A stretch of 64,000 nucleotides of DNA from Ilex aquifolium (taxonomy: Eukaryota > Streptophyta > Magnoliopsida > Aquifoliales > Aquifoliaceae), in assembly GCA_951799425.1 (NCBI GenBank), contig OX637392.1, positions 38,826,593 to 38,890,592 on the forward strand, given 5' to 3'. The translations under genes and the position numbers were made by a program. How positions within the stretch are numbered: the stretch's first letter is position 1; the number at the start of each line of letters is the position of its first letter. The notes under the pieces are model-generated. The model did no database searches and was not told the DNA's origin. It was given only the letters and a program-made list of their open reading frames with translations. Of the stretch, positions 24,040 through 35,180 are shown in pieces.

Positions 24040-24122
24040 TTAAAAGAATTTCGTCCCCGAAATTCACACACTCATGCACACACAATCACACGCATATGCA
24101 ACAATCATATAATACTAAATGA

Positions 24123-27100
24123 CTATAAGAATGTACCTCCATCCTCAAATAAGAAAGGATAATTGACACGTATGGTGTCCTCACGCTCCCATGTTGCCTC
24201 CTCCACTCCTCGGTGCTGCCACAACACCTTCACTAGCCTCACGGTCTTGCCTCGCAAAACTTGCTCTCGGCTATCCATGACACGCACTGGTCCCTCCTCG
24301 AAGGTCCCATCCGCATCAACTATGAGCTCGCCCCAATCCACAACATGCGTCGGATCTGGAGTATACTTCCGGAGCATGGAGACATGGAATACAACGTGAA
24401 CACCCGATAAAGTTGGCGGTAACGCCAATCTGTAGGCCACGGTGCCAACTCTCTCAAGTATCTCGAAAGGCCCAATATACCTCGGCGACAGCTTTCCCCG
24501 CTTGCCGAATCTGACCACTCCTCTCTTAGGCATCACCTTCAAGAAGACATGATCCCCTGCCTCAAACTCCAGAGGTCGCCGCCGTCTATCGGCATAGCTC
24601 TTCTGGCGGCTTTGTGCCGTGAGAAGACGCTTCCTTATCAGGTCCACCTTCTCCGAGGTGTCTCTTATTAAGTCTGGACCCGTAGAGGGTCTTTCTCCAA
24701 CCTCAGTCCAACAAACCGGAGAACGACAAGGCCTCCCATAAAGCGCCTCATAGGGTGCCATCCGTATGCTCGCCTGATAACTGTTATTGTAGGCGAATTC
24801 CACTAAGGGTAAATGCTCTTCCCAGCTACCCTTGAGATCTAGGACGCATGCCCGTAGCATGTCCTCTAGTGTTTGGATGGTCCGTTCAGACTGACCGTCC
24901 GTTTGGGGTTGGAAGGCTGTGCTCATCCTCAACTGAGTCCCCATGGCTCTCTGGAAACTCTCCCAAAAGTGAGCTGTAAACCTGGGATCCCGATCCGATA
25001 CTATAGATACGGGCACTCCATGCAACCGGACTATCTCCCGTATGTACAATCTACAGAATTCCTCCAATGTGAAGGTCATTCGCACCGCCAAAAAGTGTGC
25101 CGACTTAGTGAGCCGGTCCACTATCACCCACACTGCGTCATGCCCCCGCGATGTCAGTGGCAAGTGGGTCACAAAGTCCATCGTGACGTGCTCCCACTTC
25201 CATTCAGCCACTTCCAACGGCTGAAGCATACCAGCTGGCCTTTGGTGTTCAGCCTTAATCTGCTGACACGTGAGACATCTACTGACAAAGTCGCCAATCT
25301 GCCTCTTCATCCCGCTCCAATAATACTGGCGACGGAGATCATGATACATCTTCGTGCCGCCTGGATGTACCGCAAAACGAGAGCAATGGAACTCCCTGAG
25401 GATCTCCTCTCTCAGCTTCGCCGACTGGAGAACCACAACCCTTCCCCTAAACCGAAGACTGTCATCCGAGTGAATAGCCCAGTCCTCGTCACCAGTACCC
25501 GCCTGCACTCGGTCCCTGATGGATGATATCTCTGAGTCCTGTCTCTGGGACTCAATCACTCTGCTCAGTAGGGAAGGCGTAGCCACCAAGCTCCCTAAAA
25601 CACCCTGAGCCTGACCCATATAACATAGCCCGAACTGTCCCACAGTCTCGAGCATCTGCCACTCTCGGGAAGCCACACTAGCCAAGACTCCCCGTGACTT
25701 CCGGCTGAGTGCGTCAGCTACTACATTTGCCTTACCGGGATGGTAATGCAAAGTGAAGTCATAGTCTTCCAGAAACTCCATCCACCTACGCTGCCTCATG
25801 TTGAGGTCCTGTTGAGTAAAAATGTACTTCAGACTTTTATGGTCCGAAAACACCTCAAATTGTTCACTGTATAAATAGTGGCGCCAAGCCTTCAAGGCAA
25901 AAACTATGGCCGCCAACTCCATATCATGCGTAGGGTAATTCTGCTCGTGATTCTTCAACTGCCGAGAACCATAAGCCACCACTCTCCCGGACTGCATCAA
26001 GACATAACCAAGTCCATCCTTGGAGGCATCGCAGTACACCGTATAGTTTTGTCCCCTCTCCGGAACAATCAAGATAGGAGCTGAAGTAAGCCTCCTCTTA
26101 AGCTCCTGGAATGCCTTCTCGCACGAGTCATTCCACTCGAACTTGACCTCCTTCCGGGTCAATCTAGTCATAGGTGCGGCTAGTCGGGAAAAGTCCTCGA
26201 TGAATCTCCGGTAGTACCCTGCCAATCCCAAGAAACTACGTATCTCGAAGACTGACTTCGGCCTCTCCCAATTCATGACTGCCTCGACTTTCTCCGGGTC
26301 AATTGACACCCCCGAAGCTGACACTACGTGTCCCAAAAATTTCACCTCCGTAAGCCAAAATTCACATTTACTGAATTTGGCGTACAATTGATGGTCCCTC
26401 AAGGTCTGGAGAACAATCCTCAAGTGACCCTCATGCTCCTCCTCTGTCTTGGAGTAGACAAGGATGTCATCAACAAACACCACAACGAACTGGTCTAAAT
26501 AGGGCTGGAACACCCTATGCATGAGATCCATGAATGCCGCTGGGGCATTCGTCAATCCAAATGGCATCACTGTGAACTCGAAATGCCCGTACCGCGTTCT
26601 GAACGCCATCTTAGGGATATCTGACTCCCTAATCCTCAACTGATGGTAGCCTGTGCGGAGATCTATCTTGGAATAGACCCGTGCTCCCCTCAGCTGATCA
26701 AACAGATCATCAATCCTCGGCAAAGGGTACCTATTCTTGATGGTGACCCGGTTCAACTGCCGATAGTCTATACACAACCGAAGAGTCTTATCCTTCTTTT
26801 TAGCAAATAATACCGGAGCGCCCCAAGGTGAGGTACTCGGTCTAATAAAGCCCTTGTCCAGTAATTCTTGTAATTGGACCTTGAGTTCTTGCAACTCAGC
26901 TGGCGCCATCCTATGTGGAGTCATAGAAATGGGCGAAGTACCCGGATGCAAGTCAACGCTAAAGTCCACATCCCTATGGGGAGGTAATCCCGGTAACTCG
27001 TCCGGAAAAACGTCCTCATATTCACATACCACCCGAGGTAGACCCAATTCTTGTCTCGCCTCGTCCTCCAGAGTAAGGCTCGCAAGCCAACCCATCAACT

Positions 27101-27160
27101 GCCCATGCCATCGTGAATCATACACGACTTGAGGTAGAGCATCATGCTTTTCCCCCCTGA
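24123..27160 (-). pseudogene. Chromovirus pol: RT, RNase H, integrase, chromodomain
   Basis: A - strand frame, open for about 1010 codons (27160-24123), runs from the end of protease to the stop. It has RT ([11 protein letters not shown], then [10 protein letters not shown], then FVDD near codon 265 of the open frame), RNase H ([13 protein letters not shown]), integrase with a zinc finger (H/H then CLTCQQIK), catalytic motifs [17 protein letters not shown] and [11 protein letters not shown], and a C-terminal chromodomain ([19 protein letters not shown]). The chromodomain places it in the chromoviruses. All catalytic residues that I can check are present. The frame is out of phase with the upstream protease because of a G run one base too long at about 27152-27157. 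Confidence 0.9.
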
Positions 27161-27696
27161 AACTTGAAACAAACACCGTCCGGTGTATAGGCAGTGACCC
27201 TCTTCCTGTCACAATCAATAACGACCCGATGCGCCGCCAACCAGTCCATCCCAAGGATGACATCGAAGTCCGACATGTCCATAACCCTAAGGTCCACGGT
27301 GAGTAGAATCCCCGAGATCTCTAGCTCACAACCCCGACATATCTGATTCACACACACCCTAGCTCCTAGGGGTGAATTCACATATAACGGCTCCTCCAAG
27401 GTATCAACCTCTAAGCCCAAATCCCTCACACATGATGCAGAAATGAATGAATGTGATGCACCAGAGTCAAATAACACTTTAGCCCATAAGCGAGAAAGTA
27501 GAAATGTACCCTGAATGACCGACTGGTCTACTGGCTCAGCCTGAGGTGTAATGGCGTAGACACGCCCCTGGGTCCCCGAAGTCCCGACCTGCATGCCCTG
27601 TCCTCGGCCTCGACCCATGCCCTGGCCCATCTGGCCTGACTGCGGAGTCCCCGCTCGAAAAATGGTAGGGGCCTGAGTATTGCCCTGGAACTGATA
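27142..27696 (-). pseudogene. Chromovirus protease region
   Basis: Continues the gag frame after an in-frame TAG at 27697-27699. The aspartic protease signature is VLFDSGASHSFIS, with a second conserved stretch [13 protein letters not shown] near the end. The frame closes with TGA just after FQGGKA, where a run of six G shifts the reading relative to RT. A Gly/Gln/Arg-rich linker precedes the protease. Confidence 0.85.
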
Positions 27697-28719
27697 CTAG
27701 CTTCCCTGGCCCATGGTGGGGTAGGGAGGAACAAGGTGTGTCTGCGACTGTCCTATTGATGACTGGGACTGAGGTGTCCCATAGCTCTGGGATCCTTGCC
27801 TCTGCGGACAATCCCGCTTCATATGCCCCGGTTGGTGGCAATGGAAACATGTCTTCTGGCCTGCCTGGTGGGTAGTCCTGAAGTTTCTCCCTCCCTGGGA
27901 AAATTGACCTTGGCCTTGGCCTTGATAGCCACGGCCCTGTCCTTGCTGTTCTTGTGGAGTAGAAGTCCGCTGCTTCTTCCCCGAACTAGAAGAAGAGGAT
28001 TGACCCTCCTTCTTCTTATCCTTAGCACCCGCCTCACGGATGCTTCGAGCATCGTCAACCTCCCTCTCAATGGCCATAGCTGTCTCGACCATAGAGTCCA
28101 AGTCTTGCAGGCGGAGGCCCACAATCTTTCCCCGGATGGATAGCTTCAACCCATCCTCGAACCTTCTTACCTTGGCCATATCCGTGGCCACGTAATCATC
28201 AGCAAATCGGGCTAATTCGGTGAACTTAGCCACATACTCCATCACCGTCATTGACCGTTGCTTCAAATCTAGAAACTCTCGGGCCTTTGCATGTCGAACG
28301 GCCGTTGGGAAATATTTACCCATGAAGAGCTCCTTGAACTCTCCCCATGTCATGGCCTCTAAGTTCTTCGAGGCCGTCACCCATTCCCACCACAATTGGG
28401 CTTCTCCCTCTAGCTGGAATGCAGCTAGTCTTATCTTAGTAGCGTCTGAGGTGACCTCCATCGCCCCTAAGATCTTGTTGACTTGCCGGAACCAATGGTC
28501 GGCCACCATCGGGTCCGCCCCTCCCATGAAGACTGGAGGTTTGTGTGCTTTAAACTGTTGGAGGTTACTCGCGCCTCCATGTCCGGCATTTGCACTAGCT
28601 TGTGCAACTGTAGCCGCCATCATGCCCATGGTTTCCGTAAACGCTTGTTGATCGAAGACCGGTGGTGGTTGGTTATTGTTCCGCCCACCGCCTTGACGTC
28701 CTCTTCTTCCACTTGCCAT
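27697..28719 (-). CDS. Chromovirus Gag
   Basis: 340 codons from the ATG at 28719. A retrotransposon Gag domain occupies about residues 60-200 (WWEWVTASKN, then FKELFMGKYFP, then VMEYVAKFTELARFA). The C-terminal part is Gln/Gly-rich and has one CCHC zinc knuckle, CFHCHQPGHMKRDC, which would bind element RNA. The frame ends at a TAG that is probably a nonsense change, because protease follows in the same frame. Confidence 0.88.
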   Translation of the reverse strand: MASGRRGRQGGGRNNNQPPPVFDQQAFTETMGMMAATVAQASANAGHGGASNLQQFKAHKPPVFMGGADPMVADHWFRQVNKILGAMEVTSDATKIRLAAFQLEGEAQLWWEWVTASKNLEAMTWGEFKELFMGKYFPTAVRHAKAREFLDLKQRSMTVMEYVAKFTELARFADDYVATDMAKVRRFEDGLKLSIRGKIVGLRLQDLDSMVETAMAIEREVDDARSIREAGAKDKKKEGQSSSSSSGKKQRTSTPQEQQGQGRGYQGQGQGQFSQGGRNFRTTHQAGQKTCFHCHQPGHMKRDCPQRQGSQSYGTPQSQSSIGQSQTHLVPPYPTMGQGS

Positions 28720-29060
28720 CTACACACACGTCAAATGGCAATGGCACACTAACTTAATATCCCGAAGTAGGGACCAAAGTTAAAACATTTAAATCTTTCT
28801 CATTGTCTCACTAGTAGAGCGTATGCCTCCAATAGTGGACCCTTACGCTTTGAACTTTCCCGTTCATTTGCTTTCCCACTCCTAAGGTTAAGTTCTCTAA
28901 CCCTAGTGTGTCCATTTCCATACACATTTTACCATGCATATAATACACATATCACATATCACATAACATGTAGCAATTTAAGCAAATAACATGTAATGTA
29001 CAATGAATGCAATGGTCTAGACCCATGCCCCATCAAGCCCTAGGTAAATCGCATACCTAT

Positions 29061-29072
29061 GCTCTGATACCA
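29061..29072 (-). other. Primer-binding site for initiator tRNA-Met
   Basis: On the - strand TGGTATCAGAGC begins three bases after the LTR end at 29076. This is the usual plant retrotransposon site complementary to the 3' end of initiator tRNA-Met. It fixes the right-hand LTR as the 5' LTR of the - strand element. Confidence 0.9.
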
Positions 29073-29075
29073 AGC

Positions 29076-29761
29076 TGTGACGCCCCAATTTCCGGGGGTC
29101 CTTTATTAACCGTTGACCACCCGTCAACTTGCGGAAATACCCGTGGATGTCACTCGACCTAACACCACGGTAGTAGTATCCCCTTAACCGGGATCTTAAC
29201 TCACAATTGTTAACTGGATTCGATTATTCATTGGGTTCGACCAATATTCAATATACCATGATTTATACTCCATTATAGTCCATTTATAACATTAGAAGGG
29301 AGGAAGGCATAGCCCAAGGGTTTGGCAAGAAAAAGAGAAAAAAATAAAATTTCAGAAAATTTGGAGGGCGTACCGGTACGCGTACCGGTACGCGTACCGG
29401 TACGCTATGCCCACTGGACCTGAGCGTATCGGTACGCAGAGGTCCAGTGGGCATAGCGTACCGGTACGCCCTCCAAATTTTCTGAAATTTTATTTTTTTC
29501 TCTTTTTCTTGCCAAACCCTTGGGCTATGCCTTCCTCCCTTCTAATGTTATAAATGGACTATAATGGAGTATAAATCATGGTATATTGAATATTGGTCGA
29601 ACCCAATGAATAATCGAATCCGGTTAACAATTGTGAGTTAAGATCCCGGTTAAGGGGATACTACTACCGTGGTGTTAGGTCGAGTGACATCCACAGGTAT
29701 TTCCGCAGGTTGACGGGTGGTCAACGGTTAATAAAGGACCCCCGGAAATTGGGGCGTCACA
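29076..29761 (-). repeat. 5' LTR that is a near-perfect inverted repeat (palindromic LTR)
   Basis: 29076-29421 and 29440-29761 are inverted copies around an 18-base centre (29422-29439). Both outer ends read as an LTR 3' terminus (TGTGACGCCCCAATT on the left, AATTGGGGCGTCACA on the right). The left arm is 346 bp and the right 322 bp; the 24-bp difference is two extra copies of GTACCGGTACGC in the left arm (about 29370-29403). I see only a few other mismatches, mostly C/T. The expected LTR start (TGTAAAACCC or TGTGAAACCCC, as in related LTRs) is absent. Confidence 0.85.
29370..29472. repeat. GTACCGGTAC palindrome cluster at the hairpin tip
   Basis: GTACCGGTAC occurs three times in tandem in the left arm, about every 12 bp from 29371, and once in the right arm near 29459. 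A variant, GTATCGGTAC, spans the loop near 29426. The same decamer is clustered at the equivalent place of the LTR at 19580-22043. Confidence 0.8.
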
Positions 29762-29775
29762 TTAGGGGCGTCACA

Positions 29776-29913
29776 CTCATTCCCCTACAGTACCCATATA
29801 AGATATGAATCTTATACTCTAATACTTCAAACTTTTATACCTATAACAAAAACTGATAGACTCACTTCCCACATGACTCATATAAGCATGATACCTAGGC
29901 TTTAATACCACTT
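29776..29913 (-). other. Remnant of a retrotransposon 5' untranslated region with primer site
   Basis: Just right of the nested LTR, the - strand text TGGTATTAAAGCC (29898-29910) follows an LTR end by three bases. It resembles the initiator tRNA-Met primer site with changes. Nothing coding is visible. Confidence 0.55.
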
Positions 29914-31132
29914 TGTAACGCCCCGATTTCTTGAATGCATTACATGATTAATCAAGCATAACATACCACAGATATTTCCAAATATAGGGCCGGAGCTCTA
30001 ATTACCTCAATAAAATTATAATTATAAATTTGATCTTCAAAGACCAATAAAAATTTTAATTGCAATTTAATAAAAATTAAATCGAGATTCGTCCATCTCC
30101 AATTCCTAAAATATCAACTTTGGTCCTTTCCTTTTAAATCATCCTTAAAAATATTAAAAGCAAGAAAGTATACAATGTGGCAAGAAATAATACGCTCAAC
30201 GATAAAAATAGAATGATCAAATACCAAATAACTCAAATGATATGAATCATGAACAAAATCAAGAATCAATTTCGACATGTCACATAACTCAAACATAGCA
30301 TCATACTTGGTTCATCTTGGTTTCATGACAAGTGATACTTGGCCTAAAATCAAACAATTAAAAGTCATAATCAAACCAAACAACAACACCCTACAGGGCC
30401 ATAATCATATTTCGTAAACTATGCCCCAAACACACTTCATACATGTACCAATCAATCTCAAAGTATTTAGCCTAAAATACAGGTTAGATCAACAAATCTT
30501 GCAGAATTTCATAATAACAGAAAATAATAAATAGGAATACAAATTTTAGATAATCAAAAAGACACTATTTTTAAAGAGATTTAAAGATAGGAGCATATTG
30601 TATACTAACCCGTACCTTCAAATCACCGAGTGATACCAATAAATTTGATCAACACTATGTTAAGAATAACATGTACCAAATTCAAAGGATTCAGGACTAC
30701 AATCACTATCTAATTTTGAACCTAAAACCTTCTTATTATTTTTCTTTCTATCTTTTTTTTCCTTTTCTTCTTTCTTTCTCTCTTTTTTCTTCCTCCACTA
30801 TTTTCCTTATTAATATGGGAGCCCTTATTTATAGAGTGAGGAGCCTTAGGCTCCAAGTTTCCTACATCATACAAGTGATGTCACCATGGACACTTCTCCA
30901 TGTTAAATACTTGGATTTTTTTTTTAAGATATCTTACAGCAACGACGCTTGTCTTTTTTTTCTTATGTGTCGACATATCTTTAATCATTTGCATGTGATA
31001 TATACTTTTACAAAAATTAAATAATTTGACACTTTGGATATTTATTAAACATTGTCTATATTATAGTTATTTGACTCGTTTTCACGTAAGAACCCATAGT
31101 TATTTTTTTTATTAATAACTCGGGTTATCACA
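29914..31132 (-). repeat. LTR of a second gypsy element (5' LTR, internal part lost)
   Basis: On + it starts TGTAACGCCCCGATTTC and ends AACTCGGGTTATCACA; on - it therefore begins TGTGATAACCCGAG and ends GGGGCGTTACA. The adjoining primer-site-like sequence on the left supports a 5' LTR of a - strand element. The 1219 bp contain a pyrimidine-rich tract (30720-30800) and a TATA-like TATTTATAGAGTG near 30826. No matching duplication is seen on the right, as expected if the rest of the element is missing. Confidence 0.65.
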
Positions 31133-31625
31133 AATTATGAATTCGAGCCCACAACCATAATTGCAAATAATCTCATGTACATGAGGTTATTGAGACCCAC
31201 ACGAGGGGTTGTATTCAAATGGGTGAATTGGGATTAGAATAAAAATTACCAATGTGCTTTTGCATCAAATCAAATAATTGATTGAAAGAAGTATAATATT
31301 GTCAAAAGTAGGATCTGATTTGACGTTACATTGCATGACCCACATAATTTTTCTATTCATATAGAATCATTTACAAACATCAGATAGGATACATATATAG
31401 CATATTCCTATCCAAACCAATCCCAAAAGCGTAATTATATTGGTTTAGATTGGTCTGACCAAACCAATCTCATCCTAAATAGTAAATTTACCAAATGGTG
31501 CTTTAGAAAATAATAGTGATAGCTGTATTGGAGCAAGTGGGTGGGGGCTTGTATGCACCCAACAAGATTAGTAAGTTCCCCTTAAGACATCCAGATACTT
31601 TGTAATAGTGGGGAAAAAGTGATGA
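31133..31625. other. Unassigned AT-rich DNA between two LTR elements
   Basis: No gene. Inverted short words (GGGATTAGAATAAAAAT and ATTGGTTTAGATTGGTC-like text, ending TTTACCAAATGG) hint at a small hAT-like MITE, but I cannot define ends or a duplication. Confidence 0.3.
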
Positions 31626-31630
31626 CACCT

Positions 31631-32172
31631 TGTTGCTCCAAAAAATATGTTGTTATCGATGGAAATTTCTTAATCGACAGACAGTTCTTAGTCGATTGTT
31701 TGTGAGGGGTTCAAATGCCTAGTTTTAGGACTTCATTGGATTAATTTAATGGCAAACACACAGTGCGGGAAACTAATAAAATAGGATTCCTTTATTAATT
31801 CAATCGAAGGAACTTCAGTTATAGAAAAGACTGATTAACAGCCTTGAATGCAGCAATAACTGCTTCTTAAAAATAACTTAAAATTACTCCTAAAAATGCT
31901 TAGATCGTTCTCTTTTATAACCATTTTCATTGTCTGTCCTCATGTTCTCCACTATATGCCCTTTTATAGCCATTGTCTTCGACGGTTTTGCTTCCGTCGA
32001 CAATTACTGAATAGTAAGCACTAGTTAGTTATTTCTTTTTTAAACATGGATGTGACTGATTATCTCCTGTCTTTATTTAGTTTCTGCCACATGGCATATT
32101 CTCAGTATATCCAGATTGCCAGTTATCAATACATTGAATATTCATAAGATTTCTTTATTTTATCTCCAAACA
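31631..32172 (-). repeat. 3' LTR of the 31.6-42.4 kb element
   Basis: 542 bp, aligning throughout with 41838-42374. Shared blocks are GTTATCGATGGAA, ATCGACAGACAG, ACACACAGTGC, GAAAAGACTGATTAACAGCC and CATTGAATATTCATAAGATT. Many substitutions separate the two LTRs, so the insertion is old. Confidence 0.88.
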
Positions 32173-32356
32173 ATGCCCTCCTCATTTAATTGGATTTACT
32201 TAATAACCCAAATGAATGAACAGTCGTGACCGTCGTTTCTTTCAAAACACCTATTTAAAGAGTTTTGGCAGCTGAACTATTCATTTTGCTATCTTCTGTT
32301 TGACTCTTGCTTCTTATCCTCCTTCTCTTCTAGAGATAACTCTTTCTAGTGCTTGA

Positions 32357-34681
32357 GATGGCCCCAAAGAAGCAAAATGCTACATCTTCATCTTCATATG
32401 AAATCTCTTTTTCACCGAGACTTCCTACTTAAGCAAGAAGCACATGATTCTGAAGACCATTGGATTATGATTCCTATCCCCAGTTCTAGTGGGGCTCTTG
32501 CTCTTGGTCCCTCTTTCAAATCATATGTTTGTGAAGGATTCTATGACCACTACCTTGCTCATAAAGGTGAAATCCTAATGCTGAATCAGTCCCAACTCCT
32601 ATGAAAGTCTTACAATCAGGGAACTAATTGCCTTCATTCATGGATTAACCCTGATCAATGTTGGTTCGATTGGGTTACAAAGTTAGAGCCCCATTACTCC
32701 CCGCAGTGGAGACGCTCAGGTATCTTTGAAATGATCAAGCTCTCCACTTGCGAAATACACATGAATCAGTAGCTAATTGTCGTTGTCGCATGTTTCTGGT
32801 CCCAGTCATGTAATGTCATGCTTCATCCTGTTATCATGATGTCCCTAACAATGCTAGACATTATTCATCTAACGGGACTTCCATCGATAGGTATGGAGGT
32901 AAATGCTTGCATATCTACCAATACTGGTCGTTAATTTGTCAATATCCCTTCCAGTATAGGGTATAGTGAATTCATCAATCGCTTCTTTGTTTCTCAAACT
33001 CTTAACCCTTAATTCGTGGAGCATATTACATTCCATCTCCATTGGCTCTGTTGATTCGTTCTTTGTGTTCCTAGTTTTAAAGTAACCAAGGAATATTTAG
33101 GAGTAGCCATCTAATTGACTAAAAGACAGAAACTTGCCTTGACCCCCTTTTTTTTAGGGGCATTATACAAAGGTCTTTTTAATTTAACTGAAAATAGGAT
33201 CGCTATCAGCTGCGGAGGGCCTTTATGGTTCTTCCAAGCTTGGCTCTATGCCTTTTTTTTCCTGAGGTTAGGCCTCTAGAGTCTTTGCCTAGGCCCAAGT
33301 TTGAAATTTTGAATTATGCTCATCAATTCCTATCTTCCCCAACCTTATATAAAGAGAGAAATTTCAATCTTATTTTAGAGCTTTATCATTCTCAACAAAG
33401 ATAGACCAAATTCTTTATATACTCTTTTATTTGAGTTTCTTTATTCTTCTTCCCTTTTTGAATCTTTTTTTGCTGATCCGAACATAGCCTCTAAAGAGGC
33501 TAACGAATTGCAACGTGTCTTATGGGGTAGTGTTTTTCTGCCTCGTTACCTTCATGCAGAGGCTCTGTATCTGCCTCCAAAATTTCCAACTATAGCTTTG
33601 AGAGTTATAATCCTAGTCAGTTTGGCCTGACCTAAAATATTTTGTTCCTCTACATGCATCCTTTTATCGATGAGCCTACACGTGAAAGGATAAAAATAAA
33701 ATCAGATGTTCTAATCCACCAAATTTCTCAGGCTTAAGAGAAATCATTAGAATCTTTTAGAGTTTCTAATTTTGTCTCTAACCCATCTCAATCTTCCTTT
33801 CATTCAGAGTGGTGGCATAACATTTCAGCCATAATCTTCATCGATTCTATAGATGAATATGAGTCTAGGCTATGTTTTGATAATCGATAGGCAAATGAAA
33901 TTTCTGCCAATCGAAAGAAGAAAACAATTGAGGCTCCTACCCCTGTCTTTTTTCCTCCTAATAATCCAAATAACGGTTTGGTTGTCTCGATTGAGGAGCC
34001 AAAGAAGAAAAGGCAAAGAGGTTCTTCTCCAAAATTACTCCAATCTACTACCGATGCTCCTCACCCCTCAAAGAAGGTTAAGTCTTCTCAAGCAGCCACT
34101 AATGTGCCCATAATGCCCACCATCGACGAGCAAGAGTCGGAAGAAACTCCTGCCCTTCACAAAAACACTAGTACTCCCTCTTCCTTGAATACATCAAAAG
34201 GGACAACTTTTATGAAGGGACCTCCATTACCAGTATCAACTCAGCCTTCTCTGAAGTAAGATAAGGAAGTAATTCCTTCCTCATATAATAGTGGGGACAT
34301 GTTGATTAGCAAGCTTATCCCTATGACCAAGCAAACTAGCAAAAGGTTCAAAGTGGCTACTAAAGTGAGAACCATATCCTCGTATTTCTCATTCTTTCAT
34401 CCTTTTAAGCATGTCTTCTAATGTTTCAATTTTCTTTCAGATAAGGGATAAGAATTTTCCATCAGAGTAAAATATTCCTGAGCATTCCTCTCCAACTCCT
34501 TCAAGGCAAGAAGAGACTATTATCCTAGAGGAGCAAAGAGACAACACAACGACAACTATACTCATTGCTACTTCTATGAGTCAATATATGCCTTTATTGT
34601 CTATTGAGGGTCAACCAACACCTCCTCGATAGGATTCTCCTGTTGAGACTAACATCATTCCTAAAGATCCTGTTTGTGAAG
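32357..34681 (+). pseudogene. Antisense extra ORF with plant mobile domain, 5' part (broken)
   Basis: Starts MAPKKQNATSSSSYE at 32357. The domain is recognisable across several stops and shifts: SGALALGPSFKSY, then WINPDQCWFDWV near 32650, SLTMLDIIHLTGLPSIG near 32840, KLALTPFFLGALYKGL near 33130 and GGPLWFFQAWLYAFF near 33217. These match the plant mobile domain signature (T-L-DV--LTGLP and the later GPL-LLQ-W). The family is found in host proteins of the MAIN type and in transposons. A basic, Ser/Pro-rich tail (33970-34260) follows. It cannot be translated as it stands. The orientation is opposite to gag. Confidence 0.7.
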
Positions 34682-35133
34682 TGTAAAACTCAAAAAAAAT
34701 TAAAATTTTAATTAAAGGGGTAATGCAGTAATTAAGCCTTTTAAGTGCGGATTAAAAATCTAAAATTTTAAATAACTCGAATGAAGAAATGGACCTCACC
34801 ATTGGATTTGTCTCATAAAATTGATTTATCTAGTCAAATTTCATTAACTACTGAGACAATCAGAATTTTCACGTCAAACAAGGCAAAACGTGCGATCGGG
34901 TGACACACGATTAAATTTTAGCAACTTGGTTTTATTTGCGAGACCCATAATATAAATGACCTAAATATTTTAAAGAACATTATCCAATTGGACAAGTGTT
35001 GTATTATGATTGGCTCTCTAGGATTTCCAACAAATAAAAAAGGGTGACACGTGGCGCATTGTGAGCCAAGTATGGAAAGAGTATTTAAAGGGAAAGAATT
35101 AGATTTTTTCTCCATTCTTGCCTTGCATTTCAT

Positions 35134-35180
<47 letters not shown>

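Larger units (their letters stand above)
23993..29761 (-). mobile_element. Chromovirus (Tekay/Del-like Ty3/gypsy) with an aberrant palindromic LTR
   Basis: A - strand element bounded by TTAGG at 23988-23992 and 29762-29766. From right to left it has an unusual 686-bp LTR, a primer-binding site complementary to initiator tRNA-Met (29061-29072), gag with a zinc knuckle, protease, RT, RNase H, integrase and a C-terminal chromodomain, a purine-rich TTTTAAGGG tract, and only 47 bp of 3' LTR (23993-24039). The single gag-pol frame is broken once by a TAG between gag and protease and once by a frameshift between protease and RT. 28720-29060 is the 5' untranslated region. It looks recently inserted but not autonomous. 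Confidence 0.88.

Noticed and set aside
24873..25526. 217-residue open frame on + inside the chromovirus
   Set aside because: It is the antisense shadow of the integrase-coding region and has no domain of its own.
26854..27132. 92-residue frame on + opposite the pol start
   Set aside because: Shadow of pol.
28220..28651. 143-residue open frame on + opposite gag
   Set aside because: Shadow of gag, which has a recognised zinc knuckle and Gag core on the - strand.
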